NCBI GenBank assembly: GCA_944384205.1
Contig: CALWSL010000001.1
Span: forward strand, 186,001-250,000
Origin: an uncultured Acetatifactor sp.
Lineage (GTDB): Bacteria > Bacillota > Clostridia > Lachnospirales > Lachnospiraceae
Direction of reading: 5' to 3'
Length of the DNA: 64,000 nt
In this document: positions 1 through 8,367 of the stretch, in pieces
Numbering within the stretch: the stretch's first letter is position 1
How the letters are laid out: each line of letters begins with the position of its first letter
The notes under the pieces: generated by a model
What the model saw: the letters and a program-made list of their open reading frames with translations, nothing else
Told to the model about the DNA's origin: nothing
Databases searched by the model: none
Position numbers and translations under genes: made by a program

Positions 1-107
1 AAGGAAAAACTACCATATCTATGAAAAAGCTATGGGAATAACGGATGTCTTTAACGGGAAAATAGTTGATGAAGAAGGAACAAACAAAGGCGAGAGCAAC
101 AAAGCTG

Positions 108-149
108 CCGCTATTCATCGGTACCGTTATGGATATCGACGAATAGCGG
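108..149. other. Inverted repeat at left edge, orphan intergenic segment
   Basis: Thirteen-base arms (108-120 and 137-149) pair with one mismatch around a 16-base loop. A run of seven T lies about 18 bases further on at 168-174, too far for a classical intrinsic terminator. Bases 1-156 hold no convincing gene. One plus-strand frame stays open from the window edge to 244, but it runs into the opposite strand of the DegV gene and I recognise no family in it. It could be the tail of a gene lying left of the window or non-coding sequence. Confidence 0.35.
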
Positions 150-156
150 AATATAA

Positions 157-1026
157 TCATACATTGATTTTTTTACAGCATGCAAATGCCAGCGACCCCG
201 GTCCGATATGGCAGGCAACACTTAACGAAAGCGGGTCTATATGAATGTCAAATCCCGGGAATAATGCTGCTATCTCTTCCTGATAAGCAAGAGCGGCATC
301 TCTGTTATAGGTGTATGCAATCTGCAGCCAGATATGCTTGTCCTCAGTGATTCCGCCAAAACGGGTCTCAATATCGTTCTTGATGGCATTAATCATAATG
401 CTTTTTCCCTGCGCGGTGGTTCTCGCCTTTGCAAAGGCATCCAGCTTTTCGCCCTGAATCGTAAGCACCGGCTTTAATTTCAGCATGGTTCCGATTGCTG
501 CCGCTGCAGGGGTAATTCTGCCGCCCTTTTTCAGATAATACAGGGTATCCAGCATGATGTAAATACTGCTGTTAAATTTATCCGCCTCCAGAAAATCCTT
601 GATTTCTGCGGCGTTCATCCCCTTTTCAACAAGGAGCTTTGCATCCAGCACGGACTGGCGCTGGGTAACAGAGATACGCTGATTGTTGACAACCTGTACC
701 TTTCCGTCATATTCCTCTGCAAGCATCATTGCACTTTGGCAGGAACCGGATAATCCGCTGCTCATGGGGATATGGACAATTTCATCATAGCTTTTCAGCA
801 GGTCGTCCCACAGCTTCATAACGCTCTCGGGAGAGGGCTGACTGGTAGAAATGGCTGCTCCGTCCTTTAACAAATCATAAAACTGTTCCTGGGTCAGATT
901 GATATCCTCGAAGTAGGTTGTATCATTAATCATAAACGGCATGGGAAGAACATGGATGCCCATTTCTTTTGCCTGTGCCTGTGTAATTCCGCTGTTACTG
1001 TCTGTTACAATTGCAATGTTTGACAT
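157..1026 (-). CDS. DegV family protein, fatty-acid-binding subunit (FakB-like)
   Basis: This 289-residue protein is full length for DegV. It presents a fatty acid to the kinase FakA, which makes acyl-phosphate for phospholipid synthesis. The N-terminal TDSNSGIT stretch (about 8-15), TSQPSP (61-66) and SSGLSGS (89-95) are family motifs lining the fatty-acid pocket. The ATG follows an AAAGGGA ribosome site. The probable partner fakA is about 2.3 kb upstream in the same orientation with recG between them, which supports a FakB role. DegV proteins are numerous in clostridia and their lipid preferences differ, so the exact ligand is unknown. Confidence 0.85.
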   Translation of the reverse strand: MSNIAIVTDSNSGITQAQAKEMGIHVLPMPFMINDTTYFEDINLTQEQFYDLLKDGAAISTSQPSPESVMKLWDDLLKSYDEIVHIPMSSGLSGSCQSAMMLAEEYDGKVQVVNNQRISVTQRQSVLDAKLLVEKGMNAAEIKDFLEADKFNSSIYIMLDTLYYLKKGGRITPAAAAIGTMLKLKPVLTIQGEKLDAFAKARTTAQGKSIMINAIKNDIETRFGGITEDKHIWLQIAYTYNRDAALAYQEEIAALFPGFDIHIDPLSLSVACHIGPGSLAFACCKKINV

Positions 1027-1086
1027 GATTTTTTATCCCTTTCATTTTTTCGATAATGATTGGCTCTAAACAGTTCCATTGTACTG

Positions 1087-3144
1087 TCAAATAGAACGAA
1101 AGTCAACACTGTTACCTGAGACACTCAAAATATGTTGTTTCAGTCTGACATTTTCAGGTTTTTCAAGTGATTCATCCCGGTTCAGCAGACATTCTACCGC
1201 CTCGTCCGCCTGTTTCAAAATCCCCGCATCCGCATAAATGTCTGCGTTGCGGAAGGAAAATTCACCGCTTTGCCGCACGCCGAATAATTCGCCGGGACCG
1301 CGCAGCTTCAAATCCTCCGATGCAATATGGAATCCGTCGTTGGAATGATTTAATATCTCCAGTCGTTCCATGGTTTCCTTCTTCTCATTGGCACTTACAA
1401 AAATACAATAACTCTGGTATGCGCCCCGCCCCACGCGTCCGCGTAGCTGATGTAATGTTGCAAGCCCGAATCTCTCTGCATTTTCCACCATCATAACCGT
1501 GGCGTTCGGAACGTTAATGCCCACCTCAATTACTGTCGTGGAAACCAATACATCTATATTATGTGCCGCAAACTCCTCCATAATCCTGTTTTTATCGGCA
1601 GGACGCATTTTTCCGTGTAAGTATGAGACTTGAATGTGGTCGGGAAGCGCCGCTTTTAACCTGACAGTGTAATCCACGACATTTTTCACATCCTCCAACT
1701 CGCCCTCGCACACCTGGGGACAAATTACATACGCCTGTCTGCCCTGTGCCACCTCTCCGGCAATAAATTCATAGGCTTTTGGGCGGTAAGAAGTATTTAC
1801 CACACAGTTTTTTATTGGTAGCCGGTCTGCGGGAAGCTCATCAATAACCGAAATATTTAAGTCGCCATAGAGGATAATCGCAAGCGTTCTGGGAATGGGA
1901 GTTGCACTCATAACAAGAACATGGGGATTTTTGCCTTTTGCCGCCAGATGCTCACGCTGTCTCACGCCGAAACGGTGCTGCTCGTCCGTCACGACTAACG
2001 CAAGGGAATGATATTCTACCTTGTCCTGAATCAAAGCATGTGTGCCGATAATCAGGTTTGCTTCACCGGAGGCAATCTTCTCATAAGCCGCCCGTTTCTC
2101 CTTTGCGGTCATGGAACCCACCAAAAGCACCGGTTTGAAAATCAGGTGATAGTCCTGTATATATGTTTGAATATTCTCAAAGTGCTGAACCGCAAGAACC
2201 TCAGTAGGCGCCATCAGGGCACCCTGATAGCCGTTGGCTGCACACATCAGAAGGGCAAGCACCGCGACAATGGTTTTGCCGGAACCCACATCTCCCTGAA
2301 TCAGACGATTCATGCAGTTGGGACTGCCCATATCCTCCCGGAGTTCCTGCCATACTTTTTTCTGGGCTTTCGTTAAAGAAAAAGGGATCTGCTCCAAAAA
2401 GCGTACGGTATCCGCTGTCTCAAACATGGGATATTCATTGGCAAGCTTTGCGCTGTACTCCTTATTTTTCCGCAGCAGAAACAGGAAAGAAAAAAATTCA
2501 TCAAAGACTACTCTTTTCCTCGCTTTTGTCAGAGTATCTCCATCATTCGGAAAATGTATGGAGCATATTGCTTCCTTGGGCGAAACCAGTTGATAGCGTT
2601 TTACGATTTCGTCAGGGTAATATTCTGCTTCAAATTCGTAAAAAGTAAGCGTCTGTTTTATCGCTTTCTGTACCGCATGGTTGGTCAAACCCTTTGTCAG
2701 GCTGTAACGGGGCTGTAATGTCCCCATTTGCCTGCGGTAATCCTCCTTGGAATATAGTTGGGGCTGTTCCATAACCTTTGCGGCGCCCCTGCTTTGTACC
2801 AGTCCTCTGAAAATATAGCATCCGCCGGGTTTCAGTACATTTTTGAGAAATGGCATATTAAAGAAGGTTAACTGCATCGCTCCGGATGAATCCTTTACCG
2901 TAACATTCAAAATTGTCAGATTTCTGATTTTCTTTTGATTGGGAAAACCAACGACCAGAACATTTACGGCGCAGATTTCACCCAAAGCAGCTTCCGCTAT
3001 GGGGACAGGCTCCTGAAAGCTCTCATAATCCCTTGGATAATGAACAAGAAGCTCGCCTGCCGTGCGAATATCAATTTTCTCAAACAGCTTTCCTGTTTTT
3101 TCCCCAACACCCTTTAATTCTGTTATGGGAGTATTACAATTCAT
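1087..3144 (-). CDS. recG: ATP-dependent DNA helicase RecG
   Basis: RecG remodels stalled replication forks and branch-migrates Holliday junctions. The 685-residue length matches the family. The N-terminal wedge/OB region occupies about residues 1-200. The helicase core shows Walker A GDVGSGKT (284-291), the RecG-type motif II DEQHRFG (387-393) and motif III SATPIPRT (413-420). A C-terminal helicase lobe follows, with a QLRGRVGRG motif VI. The ATG follows a GGAG-like site. recG sits immediately downstream of fakA and its terminator, the usual Firmicutes order rpmB/asp23/fakA/recG. Confidence 0.97.
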   Translation of the reverse strand: MNCNTPITELKGVGEKTGKLFEKIDIRTAGELLVHYPRDYESFQEPVPIAEAALGEICAVNVLVVGFPNQKKIRNLTILNVTVKDSSGAMQLTFFNMPFLKNVLKPGGCYIFRGLVQSRGAAKVMEQPQLYSKEDYRRQMGTLQPRYSLTKGLTNHAVQKAIKQTLTFYEFEAEYYPDEIVKRYQLVSPKEAICSIHFPNDGDTLTKARKRVVFDEFFSFLFLLRKNKEYSAKLANEYPMFETADTVRFLEQIPFSLTKAQKKVWQELREDMGSPNCMNRLIQGDVGSGKTIVAVLALLMCAANGYQGALMAPTEVLAVQHFENIQTYIQDYHLIFKPVLLVGSMTAKEKRAAYEKIASGEANLIIGTHALIQDKVEYHSLALVVTDEQHRFGVRQREHLAAKGKNPHVLVMSATPIPRTLAIILYGDLNISVIDELPADRLPIKNCVVNTSYRPKAYEFIAGEVAQGRQAYVICPQVCEGELEDVKNVVDYTVRLKAALPDHIQVSYLHGKMRPADKNRIMEEFAAHNIDVLVSTTVIEVGINVPNATVMMVENAERFGLATLHQLRGRVGRGAYQSYCIFVSANEKKETMERLEILNHSNDGFHIASEDLKLRGPGELFGVRQSGEFSFRNADIYADAGILKQADEAVECLLNRDESLEKPENVRLKQHILSVSGNSVDFRSI

Positions 3145-3211
3145 GGTATTCTCCTTTGACCTGTCAGAAAACGCATCCGACAGTACACGCTATGCACTGT
3201 CTTATTGGACT

Positions 3212-3238
3212 AAAAGAGGAGACAAAGTCTGTCTCCTC
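3212..3238 (-). terminator. Terminator after fakA
   Basis: A perfect 8-bp stem (3216-3223 with 3231-3238) and a 7-base loop are followed on the minus strand by TTTT. It lies between the fakA stop and recG, so recG may depend on readthrough or its own promoter. A second, weaker hairpin with 9-base arms and one wobble lies at about 3179-3201. Confidence 0.7.
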
Positions 3239-3271
3239 CATAATAGGTTCCTAATAGATTCTTGTAAAAAA

Positions 3272-4957
3272 TTACTCCACAGAAATCACATAATAATAAA
3301 TAGGCTGACCACCGTACTGTAATTCAACATCACAGGAGGGATATGTCTTTTCGATTTCCGCACGGAGCGCTTCCGCATCAGCCTCTTCCACGTCCCCGCC
3401 GTAATAAATGCTGATCAATTCGGAGGAATCATCAACCATTTCCGCAATCATTTCCATGGTAACGTTTTTCATGGAGCCGCCTGCCGCCAGAATACCCTGA
3501 TCCCCAATGCCCATAAAGTCATCCTTTTTGATTTCTTTATCATCAATCACAGTATCACGGACTGCGTAAGTCACCTGTCCGGTTTTAACATTGGTGATTT
3601 CACGTATCATGTTTTCTTCGTTTTCATCAATGGATACCTCGGGCAAATAGTTAATCACCGCTGTAATTCCCTGAGGAATCGTCTTGGTAGGAACGACTAA
3701 AAGGTTCTTATCGGTTATCAGTTCTGCCGCCTGATTTGCAGCCAGAATAATATTCTTATTGTTCGGAAGAATAAAGATATTCTTCGCAGACACCTTTTCA
3801 ACAGCATCTAAAATATCTGCCGTACTGGGGTTCATTGTCTGTCCGCCCTCGATAATGTAATCCACACCCAGACTTTTAAAAATTTCATTGACACCGTCAC
3901 CTGCGGATACAGAAATAAAACCAACCTCCTTGAGCGGTTCCTCCGCATTCTGTGCTTCCGCCCCTGCGGCAGCCTCCTTTTCAGACATCTTAAAGAGCTT
4001 CTCCTGATGCTCAAGTCTCATATTGTCAATCTTCATATTGGATAAAGCACCGTACTTCAACGCCTTCTGAATTGCCAGTCCCGGGTCGTTGGTATGTACG
4101 TGTACCTTAACCACATCATCGTCCGCAACACATACAATAGAGTCGCCGATAGATTCCAAATACGCCTTGAAATCCATCTCCTGCTTAATATTGAAGGTTT
4201 TGTTCAGCATAATAATAAACTCTGTACAATAACCGAATTTGATATCTGCCTGCGCCTGTGCCTCTATAGATGCACTCATACTCCTGCCGGCAGGAGAAAC
4301 CGTTTTTGCAGGCTCGACGGTAAGGTCGATTTCCTTGCCCAGATAGGCGTCAAAGGCACCGCTCAAAACCTCTACAAGACCCTGTCCGCCGGAGTCTACA
4401 ACGCCTGCCTGTTTCAAAACGGGAAGCATCTCAGGCGTCTGACTGAGAACATAATTGGCGTGTTCAATCACCACGCGAAGAAACTCCTCCATATCCTGCA
4501 TACCGTCGTCAGACAGCTCCCTCGCCTTTTCGGCAGCGCCCTTTGCGACGGTAAGAATGGTTCCTTCCTTCGGCTTCATGACAGCCTTGTATGCGGTTTC
4601 GACAGCTTTCTCATAGGCTTCTGCGAGAATGGGAATCGTCACAAGCGTTTCGTTTTTAATTCTCTTAGTAAATCCACGGAACAACTGGGAAAGGATAACA
4701 CCGGAGTTACCCCTTGCCCCTCTTAAGGAACCGCTGGAAATTGCTTTGCATATCGCTTCCATATCTGCGTTTTCTCCAAGAGAAGAAACCTCCCTTGCAG
4801 CAGACATAATCGTCATTGTCATATTGGTACCGGTATCACCGTCGGGAACCGGAAAAACATTCAGTTCATTAATCCATTCTTTCTTATTCTCCAGATTCTT
4901 TGCGCCGGCTAAGAACATTTTAGAAAGCATCTTAGCATCAATTTGTTGTAATGCCAC
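3272..4957 (-). CDS. fakA: Fatty acid kinase FakA (DhaL/YloV family)
   Basis: FakA phosphorylates a fatty acid held by a FakB/DegV protein, feeding exogenous fatty acids to PlsX/PlsY. The 561-residue protein has an N-terminal DhaL (DAK2) ATP-binding domain with the metal-binding PDGDTGTN motif (38-45). A middle domain and a C-terminal DegV-like region (about 345-561) follow. The start is GTG, chosen because it lies directly after AAGGAGGATTTACC. asp23 lies 12 bases upstream in the same operon, an arrangement conserved across Firmicutes. The older name for the family is dihydroxyacetone kinase-like YloV. Confidence 0.93.
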   Translation of the reverse strand: MALQQIDAKMLSKMFLAGAKNLENKKEWINELNVFPVPDGDTGTNMTMTIMSAAREVSSLGENADMEAICKAISSGSLRGARGNSGVILSQLFRGFTKRIKNETLVTIPILAEAYEKAVETAYKAVMKPKEGTILTVAKGAAEKARELSDDGMQDMEEFLRVVIEHANYVLSQTPEMLPVLKQAGVVDSGGQGLVEVLSGAFDAYLGKEIDLTVEPAKTVSPAGRSMSASIEAQAQADIKFGYCTEFIIMLNKTFNIKQEMDFKAYLESIGDSIVCVADDDVVKVHVHTNDPGLAIQKALKYGALSNMKIDNMRLEHQEKLFKMSEKEAAAGAEAQNAEEPLKEVGFISVSAGDGVNEIFKSLGVDYIIEGGQTMNPSTADILDAVEKVSAKNIFILPNNKNIILAANQAAELITDKNLLVVPTKTIPQGITAVINYLPEVSIDENEENMIREITNVKTGQVTYAVRDTVIDDKEIKKDDFMGIGDQGILAAGGSMKNVTMEMIAEMVDDSSELISIYYGGDVEEADAEALRAEIEKTYPSCDVELQYGGQPIYYYVISVE

Positions 4958-4969
4958 GGTAAATCCTCC

Positions 4970-5332
4970 TTAATCTATCACTCTTACACCTTCGACAAAG
5001 ATGTTGATTTTCTCGATTTCAATTCCGGTAAACTCTTCCACTTTATATTTCACATTGCTGATAAGATTATCGGACACGGCAATAATGCTGACCCCGTAAG
5101 CCACAATTACATGGAAGTCCAGAATCAGTTTATTATTATTGAGAGACACACTGATACCTCTTGTAATACTGTCCATTTTCAGTAAACGTACCAATCCGTC
5201 TTTCACATTGACGCCAGCCATACCGACAATTCCAAAACATTCTACGGCAACGCTGCCTGCGTACTGGGCGATCACCTCATTATCGATGACAATGTTTCCC
5301 ATATGGGTATTCATTGAAGAACCTTTCATCAT
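4970..5332 (-). CDS. Asp23/Gls24 family envelope-associated protein (YloU-like)
   Basis: This is a small cytoplasmic protein of the alkaline-shock/Gls24 family, which associates with the membrane and envelope-stress response in Gram-positives. The conserved core AGSVAVECFGIVGM and a predicted alpha/beta fold fill the chain. It is cotranscribed with fakA, the typical YloU-YloV pair. The start is uncertain. ATG pairs at 5332 and 5329 follow AGAAAGG by 11-14 bases, and ATG 5314 follows AAAGG by 7. The open frame continues further upstream, but without family similarity. Confidence 0.85.
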   Translation of the reverse strand: MMKGSSMNTHMGNIVIDNEVIAQYAGSVAVECFGIVGMAGVNVKDGLVRLLKMDSITRGISVSLNNNKLILDFHVIVAYGVSIIAVSDNLISNVKYKVEEFTGIEIEKINIFVEGVRVID

Positions 5333-5446
5333 ATAACACCATACCTTTCTATTCTGCAAACAGACATATATAGATGTATTTTAACAGCTTTCTTGAAAAA
5401 AAGAAACCACTAAAATTAAAAAAATGAAAAAAACAAATATTTATGC

Positions 5447-5475
5447 TTGCTTTTATTTACTTTTTCTGTTAATAT
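5447..5475 (+). promoter_or_regulatory. Promoter of rpmB
   Basis: -35 TTGCTT (5447-5452), a 17-base spacer and -10 TAATAT (5470-5475) fit the vegetative sigma-A consensus. The leader to the rpmB start is about 75 bases and contains a small TGAGT/ACTCA hairpin. Confidence 0.7.
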
Positions 5476-5556
5476 AACAATGTTGTGAGTAAAACTCATT
5501 TGTAATTTAGTGAAATAAATTAAGCGTAGACGCGCAGATGTTGAGGAGGTGTCAAG

Positions 5557-5742
5557 ATGGCTAAATGTGATATTTGTGGTAAAGGCGTTCATTTCGGTAA
5601 TAACGTAAGCCATTCTAATAGAAAAACAAACGCAATTTGGAATGCCAATGTAAAGAGCGTTAAATGCAAAGTGAACGGCGGCGCAAAAAGAATGCATGTT
5701 TGCACCAGCTGCTTAAAATCCGGTAAAGTTGAACGTGCTTAA
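5557..5742 (+). CDS. rpmB: 50S ribosomal protein L28
   Basis: This 61-residue protein is full length for L28 of the large ribosomal subunit. Two CxxC pairs (CDIC near residue 4 and CTSC near 49) mark it as a zinc-binding, C+ type L28. The start follows GAGGAGGT by a standard distance. It is a single-gene unit with its own promoter and terminator, divergent from asp23-fakA, as in many Firmicutes. Confidence 0.98.
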   Translation: MAKCDICGKGVHFGNNVSHSNRKTNAIWNANVKSVKCKVNGGAKRMHVCTSCLKSGKVERA

Positions 5743-5758
5743 TTTTTTTCTTTTTTAT

Positions 5759-5793
5759 GGGTAGGAAAGAATAAATATCTTCCTACCCGTTTT
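5759..5793 (+). terminator. Terminator after rpmB
   Basis: The stem pairs GGGTAGGAA (5759-5767) with TTCCTACCC (5780-5788), followed by a GTTTTTATTTT tract. The orientation suits rpmB. The minus-strand gene ending at 5806 may share the hairpin, but it lacks a U tract in that direction. Confidence 0.8.
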
Positions 5794-5805
5794 TATTTTC
5801 GCAAA

Positions 5806-6330
5806 TCACATTTCGTCTCTCTTTCTCATAAATTCTCTGTTGATTGTCTGCATCAATTCCGCATCTCCAGCCAGATTATCCGGATGGAAAATTTTTACCA
5901 GATCACGATATCGCTTCCGGAGTGTCAGCGGATTATTTGCATTGCGGAAAAGCGCTGTGACCGCACTCTCATCAAGGGCAGAATACCCCCTCGCCTGGCT
6001 TGTCCGTTTCTCTTCTGCCAGATAGCGTTTTTCTCGCTCCAAAAGTTTGCGATCCTCTTCCAGTTTTCGGAAACCATCCTTCAGAATTTCCATCTTCTTG
6101 TCAAAGAAAAGATTTTCCTCCTTCAATCGTTTACGTTCCTGCGCAATCCGATGATTGAGCTCGTCCAACTCGTTGCGAAGCATTATCCTGTCCTTCAAAA
6201 ATTTATCTTTGGAAGCGGCAAGCTCCTTCTGCTCATTCTGAAGACGCATATTCTCGCGAAAAAGCCAAAGCTTTGCCGCCTTTAGTTCTTCTACACTTTC
6301 TGCCTTGATAATTTCTTCCCAATCAATCAT
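5806..6330 (-). CDS. Coiled-coil protein with C-terminal J-domain-like segment
   Basis: The 174-residue protein has a long charged coiled coil (about 25-115). A short C-terminal segment resembles helices II-III of a DnaJ J-domain, with HPD at 149-151. Helix I is weak or absent, so this is not a classical DnaJ. If the HPD is functional it would recruit and stimulate DnaK. It is the last gene of the operon containing ytfJ/gerW, starting 12 bases after the 50-residue membrane protein and preceded by AGAGGT. Its client and role are unknown. Confidence 0.75.
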   Translation of the reverse strand: MIDWEEIIKAESVEELKAAKLWLFRENMRLQNEQKELAASKDKFLKDRIMLRNELDELNHRIAQERKRLKEENLFFDKKMEILKDGFRKLEEDRKLLEREKRYLAEEKRTSQARGYSALDESAVTALFRNANNPLTLRKRYRDLVKIFHPDNLAGDAELMQTINREFMRKRDEM

Positions 6331-6341
6331 AAACGTACCTC

Positions 6342-6494
6342 TTAATCACCGCAGAAGCAATTATACCCCACAAACAATAACAGAGCGATGATAATAAGTC
6401 CGACCAACCGGTTGTGCGTGATAAGCATCAGAAGCATACCGATTGCAATAAAAAAGGCGATAAGTCCTATAATTTTTCTTATATTTCTGTTCAT
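6342..6494 (-). CDS. Small membrane protein, 50 residues
   Basis: I read this gene directly from the sequence. ATG at 6494 opens a 50-codon frame ending TAA at 6342. After a basic N-terminus there are two hydrophobic stretches (about residues 8-25 and 31-46) separated by THNR, giving a predicted two-helix hairpin membrane protein. The C-terminus carries two cysteines (CFC). The ribosome site is weak. Its place between ytfJ and the J-domain-like gene, with a 12-base spacing to the latter, is the main argument that it is real. No function is recognised. Confidence 0.6.
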   Translation of the reverse strand: MNRNIRKIIGLIAFFIAIGMLLMLITHNRLVGLIIIALLLFVGYNCFCGD

Positions 6495-6552
6495 TTTTTA
6501 TATTTTGTTATTCCATCTCACTCTATTATATGCAGTTTGCGCAATATCATGC

Positions 6553-6966
6553 TTATCCTTTTGGGTCTTCCTGCTCAGGGAAAGCAATATCCACTACCTC
6601 CGCATCCGACATTCCCTCTTCTTTGGGTTTGGAAAATTTATCAATAATATCGGGAATCATATCGAGAATTTTGGTAACAGTATCCTGATTCTTGATGTTT
6701 ACAAGCTTGGTAGATCCGTTTTTAATGACAAGCACGGCACTGGGTGTCATTTTGCCGCCAAGACCGCCTGCGCCTGATGCAGAGCTCTTCTGTGAATTGT
6801 TTCCGGCGCCGGCGCCCACACCGAAGGTTACATCCACAAGAGGAAGAATAATCGTATCTCCTATCTGAGTAGCTTCTCCCACAACAGTTTTCGTGGAAAG
6901 TACGGTATCCATACCGCGAAGAAGAGATTCTACAACGCCTTGAAACTGATTTTCTTTATCTGCCAT
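6553..6966 (-). CDS. ytfJ: Sporulation protein YtfJ/GerW
   Basis: This 137-residue protein is recognised as GerW/YtfJ, a spore protein needed for normal germination in Bacillus. Family features are the N-terminal helix, the KTVVGEA segment, the PLVDVTFGVGAG strand, a glycine/serine-rich loop (GAGGLGGK) and the APSAVLVIK-like strand, here TPSAVLVIK. The start follows ATGGAGTAAAC. It lies directly downstream of a DUF2953 gene, matching the ytfI-ytfJ pair of Bacillus. The acidic C-terminal tail is variable in the family. Confidence 0.9.
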   Translation of the reverse strand: MADKENQFQGVVESLLRGMDTVLSTKTVVGEATQIGDTIILPLVDVTFGVGAGAGNNSQKSSASGAGGLGGKMTPSAVLVIKNGSTKLVNIKNQDTVTKILDMIPDIIDKFSKPKEEGMSDAEVVDIAFPEQEDPKG

Positions 6967-7020
6967 GTTTACTCCATTTCCATGCCGCTCTCTTATTCAG
7001 AGACGCATCTATTAAAATAA

Positions 7021-7899
7021 TTAATTTGTTACTGTCTTACTGCCTGTAACAGACTTAAATTTTCGGATAAAAAGCCGCAGCCGCCTGTCCAAAAGCACTG
7101 CCAACAGATTTATCAGCAGTGTAAACACTGTGATATGCCCTGCCGCACACAGTTTCCCTTCTAAAATTGCCTGTGTAAAATCAGGTGTGACAAAGACTCC
7201 CTCCCCCAGATGCGGCGAAAGCATTCCGTAAACGGCATACGCATATCCTGTCGTATCGGGCGAGCCTGTGCCGAACGTCAAATCCGCTTTGATCCGCCTT
7301 GGACGAATATGACGCAAAATCTTTCCCAGCCGCCTGCAGATATGGGAAAATAACAGCTTGCTTTCTTCATCCGTAAGTAACTCTGACACATGCTTTATTT
7401 TATCATAAATATTTATTATTGTGTACTTTATCTTTTCATATTTTGCAAAAAGCTTTGCCAGACAGTCCTTTGCGGGAATTTCTTCTTTTGGAGAATCATT
7501 TTTTTCCTGAGCGTCGGTAGTGTCAGTATTTTGAAGAGCGGACTTTTGGATGTCATTGTCCTGCGCTTCCGGTTTCTGTTCTGCCGCAGCTTTTGTCTCC
7601 GCGCCCCCGGAAATCTTCTCCTCTTCTGCTTCAGCCTTTTTTTCCGAATCAAAGACCGTGAACCACAGAAGCTTTACTGTCATTCTTCCCGGATCCGGAT
7701 AGGAATATCCTGCCCGCAGCAGACCAAACAGCCAGCGAAGCTTAAAATCCACACGGATATTTCCGGTGTCCTTCTCGGCATCCAGCCGGTAAACAACGGG
7801 CATAAACAATATAATCAGCAAAACCGCTGCCAATATGCACAGCAATACCAGCAGGACAATTCCCAATATGCTTATTGTCTTCATGATAAGGGCTGACAT
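7021..7899 (-). CDS. DUF2953 membrane protein (YtfI-like)
   Basis: The 292-residue protein has one strong N-terminal transmembrane helix (about 5-30). An acidic, low-complexity alanine/glutamate/lysine linker follows (about 85-150). The C-terminal part resembles DUF2953, ending in a basic hydrophobic segment. The start at 7899 follows GAAGGAG by 8 bases and overlaps the upstream gene by 19 bases; the frame is open further upstream without support. It is next to ytfJ, as ytfI is in Bacillus. The function is unknown; a sporulation role is inferred from context. Confidence 0.75.
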   Translation of the reverse strand: MSALIMKTISILGIVLLVLLCILAAVLLIILFMPVVYRLDAEKDTGNIRVDFKLRWLFGLLRAGYSYPDPGRMTVKLLWFTVFDSEKKAEAEEEKISGGAETKAAAEQKPEAQDNDIQKSALQNTDTTDAQEKNDSPKEEIPAKDCLAKLFAKYEKIKYTIINIYDKIKHVSELLTDEESKLLFSHICRRLGKILRHIRPRRIKADLTFGTGSPDTTGYAYAVYGMLSPHLGEGVFVTPDFTQAILEGKLCAAGHITVFTLLINLLAVLLDRRLRLFIRKFKSVTGSKTVTN

Positions 7900-8216
7900 A
7901 ATAAATACTCCTTCAGCGCACAGTCTCCTCTGGCTTTCAGGCATTCCTGTACTATTTTTTCTATCATTTCAACCGCCTCCTCATAATCGGAAGCAATACC
8001 GATTACATAAACGGGATATTTATTATAGTAGTTCTGTACTAACTGTTTTGCGGAAAAAATCTCCAGTTGATCACTTGCATTGCGGGAAATGACAATCAAA
8101 AAAACATTGCTGCGAAGGGGGTGCTTTTCCAGCGTTTTTTTTATTTTATCCAGTTTTGATTCTAAAATGCCTGTTCCCAGATATAATCTGCGGTGATACT
8201 TAAGTTTTCCGCCCAT
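7881..8216 (-). CDS. Uncharacterised 111-residue protein, first gene of the ytfJ operon
   Basis: I do not recognise a named family. The start at 8216 is preceded by AGAAAGGA. The chain is a compact alpha/beta protein with a KYHRRLYLG N-terminus, a central strand (NVFLIVIS), an AKQLVQNYYNK helix and a C-terminal ECLKARGDCALKEYLL helix with two cysteines. There is no signal peptide or membrane segment. A good sigma-A promoter lies about 50 bases upstream, so this is probably the promoter-proximal gene of the DUF2953-ytfJ operon. Confidence 0.75.
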   Translation of the reverse strand: MGGKLKYHRRLYLGTGILESKLDKIKKTLEKHPLRSNVFLIVISRNASDQLEIFSAKQLVQNYYNKYPVYVIGIASDYEEAVEMIEKIVQECLKARGDCALKEYLLCQPLS

Positions 8217-8264
8217 TCCCGATTCCTTTCTGCGTTTTTGAATGAACTCATTGCTTATATGAAC

Positions 8265-8293
8265 AGTATACCAAAAAAACAAATTGGGGACAA
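8265..8293 (-). promoter_or_regulatory. Promoter of the ytfJ operon
   Basis: On the minus strand, -35 TTGTCC (8288-8293), a 17-base spacer and -10 TATACT (8265-8270). It points toward the 111-residue gene starting at 8216 and is divergent from the HD-GYP promoter, with only about 15 bases between the two -35 boxes. It resembles a vegetative rather than a forespore promoter. Confidence 0.6.
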
Positions 8294-8307
8294 GGCAGAG
8301 TTTGGGA

Positions 8308-8335
8308 TTGACATTTTACGATATTATTTTATACT
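8308..8335 (+). promoter_or_regulatory. Promoter of the HD-GYP gene
   Basis: A perfect -35 TTGACA (8308-8313), a 16-base spacer and -10 TATACT (8330-8335), ending about 30 bases before the inferred TTG start. Confidence 0.75.
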
Positions 8336-8367
8336 TTAATTAGGTGAAGAAATGGAGGAATACGGCT

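Noticed and set aside
1-244. Plus-strand gene at the left edge
   Set aside because: The open frame runs into the DegV gene and has no recognisable family; only an inverted repeat can be defended.
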